Of a DNA stretch of 20,709 nucleotides, positions 6,313 to 11,830 are shown in pieces (positions within the stretch are counted from its first letter, which is position 1; each line of letters starts with the position of its first letter). This DNA is from DSOS01 sp035286585 (lineage in GTDB: Bacteria > Chloroflexota > Anaerolineae > Anaerolineales > UBA4823). The notes below the pieces were generated by a model that made no database searches, had not been told where the DNA came from, and saw only the letters and a list, made by a program, of their open reading frames with translations. The stretch is taken from contig DATEDC010000089.1 of assembly GCA_035286585.1 (NCBI GenBank), positions 1 to 20,709 of the forward strand. The letters run 5' to 3'. The position numbers and the translations under genes are program-made.

Positions 6313-6759
6313 GTGCCGCCCATCTTGATCGACACCAACCTGTTGGTGTATCTCTATGATACGGGGTCTCCCCTCAAAGCTGCACAGGCGCGGCAGGTCT
6401 TGGACCGCCTGGAACTGACCCGCAGCGGGCGGCTCAGCGTGCAGAGCCTGGCCGAGTTTATCCATGCTTCCACCCGCAAGCTCGATCCGCCACTCAGCCC
6501 TGCCGAGGCGTTGGCTCAGGTCAACCTGTTCACGCGCATGTGGCCTATCTTCGACCTGACCCCGCTGATCTTCCTCGAAGCCGCCCGCGGCGCCCGCGAC
6601 CACGGACTGGCCTATTACGACGCCCAGATCTGGGCCGCCGCCCGCCTGAACCAAGTGACGGTCCTTTTCAGCGAGGACTTCAGTGACGGCCTAACGCTGG
6701 AGGGCGTGCGCTTCGTCAACCCGTTTGCGGTAGATTTTCGATTGGAGGAGTGGGCTTAA
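6313..6759 (+). CDS. vapC: PIN-domain toxin, VapC-like (module 1)
   Basis: This 148-residue PIN-domain protein is a predicted metal-dependent endoribonuclease toxin. The acidic site is visible: D7 in ILIDTNLLVYLYD, E48 in SLAEFIHAS, D103 in LAYYDAQIWAAA and E121/D122 in LFSEDFSDG. The start is GTG at 6313, three bases after the antitoxin stop, consistent with coupled translation. The closing segment (VRFVNPF) is usual for VapC proteins. A stable toxin is expected to be held inactive by the adjacent antitoxin. The RNA target cannot be deduced from the sequence. Confidence 0.87.
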   Translation: MPPILIDTNLLVYLYDTGSPLKAAQARQVLDRLELTRSGRLSVQSLAEFIHASTRKLDPPLSPAEALAQVNLFTRMWPIFDLTPLIFLEAARGARDHGLAYYDAQIWAAARLNQVTVLFSEDFSDGLTLEGVRFVNPFAVDFRLEEWA

Positions 6760-6788
6760 GCGGAGGCGAAGCTTCCTTCAAATGAATT

Positions 6789-6832
6789 CCAGAGCTGATT
6801 CTTGCGGAAACCCGTCAGGTCTGCCAATTTCC
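6789..6832 (+). repeat. Solo right end of the 97-base inverted-repeat element
   Basis: This matches 3940-3983 over 44 bases with few differences and contains the same AAACCCGTCAGGTCT end. The matching left end is absent, so it is a truncated copy. Confidence 0.65.
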
Positions 6833-6843
6833 TGCCTTGCTCC

Positions 6844-6885
6844 GCGTCTCCGTGTCTCTACAACTTGCGTTAAGTCCTTCCTCCC
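6844..6885 (+). repeat. Second copy of the GCGTCTC...GCGTTAAGT repeat
   Basis: GCGTCTCCGTGTCTCTACAA and the following CTTGCGTTAAGTCCTTCC correspond to 3001-3043 with one gap. It abuts the solo inverted-repeat end, so two repeat classes sit side by side here as they do around 2959-3043. Confidence 0.5.
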
Positions 6886-6928
6886 TTGGGGGATAAAATG
6901 GGGGATTTTTGCACGTTTAGTTTTTTTC

Positions 6929-6957
6929 TTGACGTATCCCCCCTCTTGGGGTAAAAT
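6929..6957 (+). promoter_or_regulatory. Sigma70-type promoter of the ribozyme-like RNA
   Basis: TTGACG at 6929-6934 and TAAAAT at 6952-6957 are 17 bases apart. The predicted start is about 6964, some 36 bases before the predicted ribozyme cleavage site. The spacer contains CCCC-TCTT-GGGG, and a similar CTTGGGG-(N2)-TAAAAT occurs upstream at 6885-6899. Confidence 0.7.
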
Positions 6958-6989
6958 CGAGCCAGTTGGTAGGATTTACAATCGCATAA

Positions 6990-7260
6990 CGGGTAGACAG
7001 CGCAAGGCCCCTGCTTCAGGCAGGGGTGACGAGGTGGAGGTTGCTCGCCGCGAGGCGAGGCCAAGCGCCCGGGGTAAGCTCCCCAGGGCGCGAAAATCGA
7101 AAGGTCAGCGGATGCCTCCCTGGGCCGCCATGCCCTGAATTTACCCCTCCGAAAGCGGAGCGACAAACCGAGGCGGGCGACCGCCCGACAAAACGCCCCG
7201 CAGTGGCAGCCAGTGGACTAATTCCACGGGCTCATCCTGCTTGGAGGGGCTGCCCTGCCA
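6990..7260 (+). ncRNA. glmS-type self-cleaving ribozyme (GlcN6P-responsive), variant
   Basis: The RNA matches the glmS ribozyme core in order. The cleavage-site motif A|GCGC has its scissile bond at 6999/7000. P1 is CCCCTGC 7008-7014 with GCAGGGG 7020-7026. TGACGAGG at 7027-7034 contains the position of the catalytic guanine (7028). The P2 strand GGAGG 7036-7040 pairs with CCTCC 7115-7119. ATCGA lies at 7096-7100 and TCAGCGGATG at 7105-7114. GGGC/GCCC (7122-7135), CTCCG/CGGAG (7147-7160) and CGGGC/GCCCG (7174-7187) hairpins follow, then a GGCAGCC/GGCTGCC helix (7205-7211 with 7248-7254) enclosing GTGGA/TCCAC. Known members sit in the 5' leader of glmS and cleave when glucosamine-6-phosphate binds. 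Oddities: a 53-base two-hairpin insert between P2 and ATCGA, a weakened pseudoknot (GCGCA against AGCG), and no glmS gene downstream. Confidence 0.78.
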
Positions 7261-7280
7261 TACCAACTTAACTTACATGG

Positions 7281-7303
7281 GCACGCCCGGGCGTGCTTTT
7301 TGC
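7281..7303 (+). terminator. Intrinsic terminator after the ribozyme-like RNA
   Basis: GCACGC-CCGG-GCGTGC (part of a 16-base perfect palindrome, 7281-7296) is followed by TTTTTGCTTT. It lies about 20 bases beyond the ribozyme-like structure and 83 bases before the start codon of the next gene, so it should end most transcripts there. Confidence 0.75.
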
Positions 7304-7385
7304 TTTAATTCTTGCCCAGCCCTGATTCTCCGGGCACAGCCTGTTCCAGCAGGGTTATGCGCAGGAACGTACCTTGGAGGACTGC

Positions 7386-9872
7386 TTGAACGCACACAGC
7401 CGCTACCACATCGCCACCGCCCCGGCGCCTGCACCGGCAGGCGGCTACCCGGCCCAGTTTCACTTCGACGACGGGGGCGCGTACGTCAAATACGGACACC
7501 AGGTGTTCACGGGCAGCAGCCAGCGCGGCGACGACTACTGGACCGCCGAGATCGTCACCCAGACCTGGTACATGGCCGAGACCGGGCGCATCCCCATCTC
7601 AGGCGCCGGCTACGGAGGCAAGTTCGCCGGCCCGGGCTTCGAAGGCATCTGGCTGGATATGAGCGAGATCGTCCGCCCCACCCGGGATGGCATCCACGGG
7701 CGCGAGTACATCTCGACTCAGGTGGACCTGGGCGCAGGGCTGACCTCCCTGGAGTTCGACCCCGCCGGGCGCCTGCGCAGCGTCGCGCCGCCAGCCTTGA
7801 GCCTGCCCATTCCGGTAATCTTCAACCCGCTGCCCATCCCCCTGCCCGGAAGGGGCGCCCTCCAGGCCCTGTCCCAGGCGGCTGCCCGGCTGGGCACGCT
7901 GGCGGTGCTCTACCCCGAGGATTATGACCTTTTATACGAACATGAGGCCCATTGGCTGGGCCTGCGCTTGGGCTCGCAGGGTCTGGCGGATATCCCGTCT
8001 GGCTGGCAGCCGGTTTATATTGAAATCGAGAGCGAGGATCTCTCCCAGGTGGTGCCCACATACAACCAGCTCCGCGGGCGCTGGCCCAAAGCAGTTTTGG
8101 CGGCGCGCCTGCCGCTCGGCGCGCAGGCGGCCGAAACGGCAGTGGAATGGGTCGCGGCTGGATTGCCCGCCATTCACCTGTACGCTGACGAGATCGGCCT
8201 GGACCTGGAGGGGCGCACGCTCCCTGAAGCCCTGCACCAGGTGCACAGCGCCCTGGTGGGAGGCGCCCTGCGCGACCGGGTAACGCTGCTGGTCAGTGGG
8301 GGGATCGCCGCCGCCGAGCACGTGGCCAAAGCCATCGCCTGCGGCGCCGATCTCGTAGCCGTCGATTTCGCCCTGCAGATTGCCTGGGGCTGCTCGCTGT
8401 GGGCGGATCGCGGCCACTGCCCGGTGGAGAGCGCCGAGCTGGACCCGGCCTGGGGGGCGCAGCGTGCCGTCAACCTGATGAACGCCTGGCGCGACCAGCT
8501 CCTGGAAGCCCTGGGCGCCATGGGGATGCGCGAGGTGCGCCGGCTGCGCGGCGAGGTGGGGCGCACCATCTGGCATAAGCACGAGGAAACGGCATTCCGC
8601 AAGACGCTGGGGGGCAGCGCCAGCCTGAGCCGCTACCCGCGCCTGGCGCAGCCTGCGGGAGGCGAGGGCGATTTCCGCTGGCCCACTGCCCTCTTGCTGG
8701 CTTCCCAGGGGCAGGCGCGCAGCGGCAAGCCCCCGTCGGGCGAGCTGGAGCACCGCGTGGGCGCTTCGGAGGGCGGGTTCGACCGGCTGGCGTTTGCCTT
8801 CGAGCTGGAGCGCGACCCGCGCCAGGTGATCGCCGCCGACCCGAGCAGCTACGATTTTCGCCTGCCGCTCAACCGCCGCGAGCCGGGCGGCCCTGAGCGG
8901 GCGCTGCCCGTGCCCTGGTACGGCGCGGGGATGTCCTACGGCAGCGTCGGCCTGCCGGTAATGCTGGCCCGCGCCCGCGCCGCCCAGGCGCTGGGCACGC
9001 TGACCTCCACCGGCGAGGGCGGCTACCCGGATGAATTGATCCCCTACGCCGACCATATCATCACCCAGGTCGCCACCGGTTTGTTCGGGGTCAGCGAAGC
9101 CTCCTTGCAGCGCGCCCCGGTGATCGAGATCAAATACGCCCAGGGCGCCAAGCCAGGGCTGGGCGGGCACCTGCTGGGCAACAAAAACACGGACAGCGTG
9201 GCGCGCCTGCGTGAGGCGGTGGAAGGCACCTCGCTCTTCTCGCCTTTTCCCTTCCACAGCGTTTACTCGGTCGAAGACCACAAGAAGCACGTCGACTGGC
9301 TCAAGCAGGTCAACCCGCGGGCTTTGATCAGCGTCAAGGTCTCCACGCCCACCGACGTGGACATGGTGGCGGTCGGCTCTTACTACGCCGGGGCGCACAT
9401 CATCCACCTGGACGGCGCCTACGGCGGCACCGGGGCGGCGCCGGAGATCGCCAAAAAGAACATCGCCATGCCCATCGAATACGCCCTGCCCAAGGTGCAC
9501 CGCTTCCTGGTGGAGGAGGGCATCCGGGACGAGGTGACCCTGATGGCCTCCGGCGGCCTGCGCACAGCCTGGGACGTGGCCAAGGCGATCGCCCTGGGCG
9601 CGGATGGGGCCATCCTGGGCACCGCCGAGCTGGTGGCGATCGGCTGCATCCGCATCGCCCAGTGCGAAAAGGGGCTGGGCTGCCCGTTTGGGATCACGAC
9701 CACCGACCCCGAACACGCCAAAAAGATCGACGCTGAGGTGGGCTACCAGCAGATCGTCAACCTGTACACAGCCTGGCTGTGGCAACTGGCAGGCATCCTG
9801 GAGACGCTGGGGATGGAGGCGATTGGCGAGCTGCGCGGACGCAGCGATCTATTGGTCTATTTAGAAGGATGA
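7386..9872 (+). CDS. Glutamate synthase FMN-domain protein with duplicated domain
   Basis: This 828-residue protein belongs to the FMN-dependent glutamate synthase family (the domain that turns 2-oxoglutarate plus ammonia into glutamate). Its C-terminal half is canonical: WYGAGMSYGSVGLPV, EIKYAQGAKPGLGGHL, the conserved lysine K651 in SVKVST, HLDGAYGGTGAAP (near 680) and iron-sulfur cysteines C754-x5-C760-x5-C766. Residues ~1-400 are a diverged second copy: SGAGYGGKFAGP near the start, and VTLLVSGGIAAAEHVAKAIA (like VTLMASGGLRTAWDVAKAIA later), but with the GGTG loop gone and only two cysteines left (C336, C345). The start TTG 7386 follows GGAGG (7376-7380) by 5 bases. The amidotransferase partner is encoded 2 kb downstream. 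No NADPH-oxidoreductase subunit is present, so ferredoxin is a possible electron donor (inference). Confidence 0.87.
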   Translation: MNAHSRYHIATAPAPAPAGGYPAQFHFDDGGAYVKYGHQVFTGSSQRGDDYWTAEIVTQTWYMAETGRIPISGAGYGGKFAGPGFEGIWLDMSEIVRPTRDGIHGREYISTQVDLGAGLTSLEFDPAGRLRSVAPPALSLPIPVIFNPLPIPLPGRGALQALSQAAARLGTLAVLYPEDYDLLYEHEAHWLGLRLGSQGLADIPSGWQPVYIEIESEDLSQVVPTYNQLRGRWPKAVLAARLPLGAQAAETAVEWVAAGLPAIHLYADEIGLDLEGRTLPEALHQVHSALVGGALRDRVTLLVSGGIAAAEHVAKAIACGADLVAVDFALQIAWGCSLWADRGHCPVESAELDPAWGAQRAVNLMNAWRDQLLEALGAMGMREVRRLRGEVGRTIWHKHEETAFRKTLGGSASLSRYPRLAQPAGGEGDFRWPTALLLASQGQARSGKPPSGELEHRVGASEGGFDRLAFAFELERDPRQVIAADPSSYDFRLPLNRREPGGPERALPVPWYGAGMSYGSVGLPVMLARARAAQALGTLTSTGEGGYPDELIPYADHIITQVATGLFGVSEASLQRAPVIEIKYAQGAKPGLGGHLLGNKNTDSVARLREAVEGTSLFSPFPFHSVYSVEDHKKHVDWLKQVNPRALISVKVSTPTDVDMVAVGSYYAGAHIIHLDGAYGGTGAAPEIAKKNIAMPIEYALPKVHRFLVEEGIRDEVTLMASGGLRTAWDVAKAIALGADGAILGTAELVAIGCIRIAQCEKGLGCPFGITTTDPEHAKKIDAEVGYQQIVNLYTAWLWQLAGILETLGMEAIGELRGRSDLLVYLEG

Positions 9873-9912
9873 AACTATGCAGATAAGGAGCGCAAGAATC
9901 GGGTGGTTTTCG

Positions 9913-9966
9913 CTGGCAGGATGAATATAATCGCTGACAGGCTGGCTATTACAGCCATCCTGCCAG
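9913..9966 (+). promoter_or_regulatory. Inverted repeat enclosing a -10-like box
   Basis: CTGGCAGGATG (9913-9923) and CATCCTGCCAG (9956-9966) are perfect 11-bp arms 32 bases apart. TATAAT lies between them at 9926-9931, though without a good -35. It precedes the ribosome site of the Ada-like gene and may be its operator, or an RNA hairpin between the two genes. Confidence 0.5.
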
Positions 9967-9991
9967 AAATCAAAGAAGGAGGAACGACCCG

Positions 9992-10882
9992 ATGGAACAA
10001 ACAATGAGCAATTACGAACAGGCGCACCAGGATTACCGGCTGGTGGAACAGGCCCTGCATTACCTGGAAGACCACTACCTGGAACAGCCCAGCTTGAAAG
10101 AGATCGCCGGGCACCTGCACTTGAGCGAATATCACTTTCAGAAGCTGTTCACGCGCTGGGCGGGCATCAGCCCCAAGCGCTTCTTGCAGTACCTGAGTAA
10201 AGAACACGCCAAGAGGCTGATGGCCGAGTCTGCCAGCCTGCTGGAGGCGGCTTACGAGAGCGGGCTTTCGAGTCCCGGACGCCTGCACGACTTGTTCATC
10301 ACCACCGAAGCGGTCACGCCCGGCGAGTACCGCAAACAGGGGGAGGGGTTGGAGATCGTCTACGGCATCCACCCCACCCCGTTTGGGGAGTGCCTCCTGG
10401 CGGCTACCAGCCGCGGGGTGACCGACCTGATCTTCGTCGAAGGCGATGACCGCTGGTCGGCCCTGGAGGCGTTGCGCCGTCGCTGGGGGCGGGCCGGGTT
10501 GCGCCAGGATGATGAGCAGACCAGCTGGCTGGTGGAGCAGATTTTCAAGCCCCTGTCGGGCGGGGGACAGGGGTCGCTGGCGCTGCACCTGAAAGGGACC
10601 AACTTCCAGATCAAGGTCTGGGAAGCGCTGCTGCGCGTCCCGCCGGGTTCGCTGGTCAGCTACGAGCAGATCGCGGCGCTGATCGGCCAACCAAGGGCTG
10701 CCCGCGCCGTGGGCAGCGCCATCGCGGCCAACCCGCTTCCGGTGCTCATCCCCTGCCACCGGGTGATCCGCAAATTGGGCGAGTTCGGCGGCTACCGCTA
10801 CGGCGTGGCGCGCAAGAAAGCCCTGTTGGGCAGGGAAATGGCCTACGCGGGGGAGTATGCCAGTTGGGGAGCCCCGGTATGA
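9992..10882 (+). CDS. Ada-like AraC-type regulator fused to O6-alkylguanine-DNA alkyltransferase
   Basis: The 296-residue protein joins an AraC-type helix-turn-helix region (about residues 18-115, PSLKEIAGHLHLSEYHFQKLF) to a methylated-DNA-protein-cysteine S-methyltransferase domain (about 120-285). The acceptor site is intact: IPCHRVI with C255, the preceding RAVGSAIAANP helix, and SYEQIAALIGQP. It removes alkyl groups from O6-alkylguanine by a suicide transfer to C255. Compared with E. coli Ada it lacks the N-terminal zinc/Cys domain that senses methyl phosphotriesters, so how the AraC part is activated is unclear. The ATG at 9992 follows AAGGAGG (9976-9982) by 9 bases. Its stop codon overlaps the start of the transporter gene (ATGA). 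Confidence 0.92.
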   Translation: MEQTMSNYEQAHQDYRLVEQALHYLEDHYLEQPSLKEIAGHLHLSEYHFQKLFTRWAGISPKRFLQYLSKEHAKRLMAESASLLEAAYESGLSSPGRLHDLFITTEAVTPGEYRKQGEGLEIVYGIHPTPFGECLLAATSRGVTDLIFVEGDDRWSALEALRRRWGRAGLRQDDEQTSWLVEQIFKPLSGGGQGSLALHLKGTNFQIKVWEALLRVPPGSLVSYEQIAALIGQPRAARAVGSAIAANPLPVLIPCHRVIRKLGEFGGYRYGVARKKALLGREMAYAGEYASWGAPV

Positions 10883-11820
10883 AGGCGCGCATCTGGCTGG
10901 CGATGCTGGCGGTGTACATCGCCTGGGGCTCCACCTACCTGGCGATCCGCGTCGCCATCGAGACCATGCCGCCCTTTTTGATGGCCGGGACGCGCTTCGT
11001 GATCGCCGGGTTGATCCTGTACGCCTGGAGATTGGCGGCGGGAGACGCCCGACCGAGCCGGCTGGAATGGCGCTCGGCGGCGATTGTGGGAACGCTGCTG
11101 CTGGTCGGCGGCAACGGCGGGGTGGTGTGGGCCGAACAGTGGGTATCCTCAGGCATCGCGGCCCTGATCGTGGGCTCCGCGCCGCTGATGATGGCGCTGA
11201 TCGACGCCCTGCGCCCGGGGGGGCGCAAACCGGGCTGGCTGGCTTCCCTCGGGCTGATGGTCGGCTTCGGCGGGATCGTGCTGCTAGTCGGGCTGGTGGG
11301 CGGCGAGGGCGACCCGCTCGAGCCGAATGCTGCTGGCGCCGGCGCCGGCGTCGCCGCCCTGCTGCTGGCTTCATTTCTCTGGGCCGCCGGCTCCCTGTAC
11401 AACCGGGAGGCGCAGTTGCCTGAGTCGCCTTTATTGGGCACCGGCATGGAGATGCTGGTGGGCAGCGCGGGGTTGTTCCTGCTGGGCACGGTGACCGGCG
11501 AGTGGAGCCGCCTGGAGCTGGGAGCCATCTCCCTGCGCTCGCTGGCTGGGCTGGCTTACCTGGTGGTGGGCGGCGCGCTGATCGGGTTCGTGGCTTACAC
11601 CTGGCTGCTCAGGGTGGCCCCGACCCCCCTGGTGGCGACCTACGCTTACGTCAACCCACTGATTGCGATCCTGATCGGCAACCTGCTGCTGCAGGAACCG
11701 CTCACGCCGCGCGTGCTGATCTCCGCCCTGCTGATCTTGAGCGCGGTAGCCCTGACCAACATGGAGAGGAGCCAGGCGCCCAAGAAGCCCCTAATGGCAC
11801 CAGCGCCGGGGAATGATTAG
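10879..11820 (+). CDS. DMT-superfamily (EamA) transporter
   Basis: This 313-residue protein has two EamA repeats with about ten hydrophobic helices. It opens with the family-typical WLAMLAVYIAWGSTYLAIRVAIETMPPFLMAGTRF, and the second repeat starts near residue 155. It ends with YAYVNPLIAILIGNLLLQEPLT, the signature of YedA/RhaT-type carriers. Family members usually export amino acids or other metabolites; the substrate is not evident here. The ATG at 10879 overlaps the TGA of the alkyltransferase gene (ATGA), with GGGAG at 10866-10870 just upstream, so it is preferred to the TTG at 10864. Ten bases separate its stop from the amidotransferase start, so it lies in an apparent operon. Confidence 0.9.
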   Translation: MKARIWLAMLAVYIAWGSTYLAIRVAIETMPPFLMAGTRFVIAGLILYAWRLAAGDARPSRLEWRSAAIVGTLLLVGGNGGVVWAEQWVSSGIAALIVGSAPLMMALIDALRPGGRKPGWLASLGLMVGFGGIVLLVGLVGGEGDPLEPNAAGAGAGVAALLLASFLWAAGSLYNREAQLPESPLLGTGMEMLVGSAGLFLLGTVTGEWSRLELGAISLRSLAGLAYLVVGGALIGFVAYTWLLRVAPTPLVATYAYVNPLIAILIGNLLLQEPLTPRVLISALLILSAVALTNMERSQAPKKPLMAPAPGND

Positions 11821-11830
11821 CGGAGGTGAG

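Noticed and set aside
5917..6654. 245-residue minus-strand ORF opposite VapBC module 1
   Set aside because: It is a shadow frame. Both plus-strand genes have motifs, ribosome sites and operon spacing.
7064..7070. AGCGCCC as an alternative, more canonical ribozyme cleavage motif
   Set aside because: It lies downstream of TGACGAGG and within a stable hairpin of the insert, so it is in the wrong order unless the ribozyme were circularly permuted.
6964..7303. RNase P RNA, tmRNA or SRP RNA as identity of the structured RNA
   Set aside because: The universal RNase P segment GAGGAAAGUCC, the tmRNA acceptor/T-loop ends and the SRP tetraloop region are absent, whereas glmS-ribozyme core strings are present in order.
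7932..9785. 617-residue minus-strand open frame opposite the glutamate synthase gene
   Set aside because: It is the antisense shadow of a high-GC gene with clear family motifs on the plus strand. Its own sequence is low-complexity and shows no recognisable domain.
9875..11374. 499-residue minus-strand open frame
   Set aside because: It is antisense to the Ada-like and EamA genes, with an Arg/Ala/Pro-rich composition typical of shadow frames.
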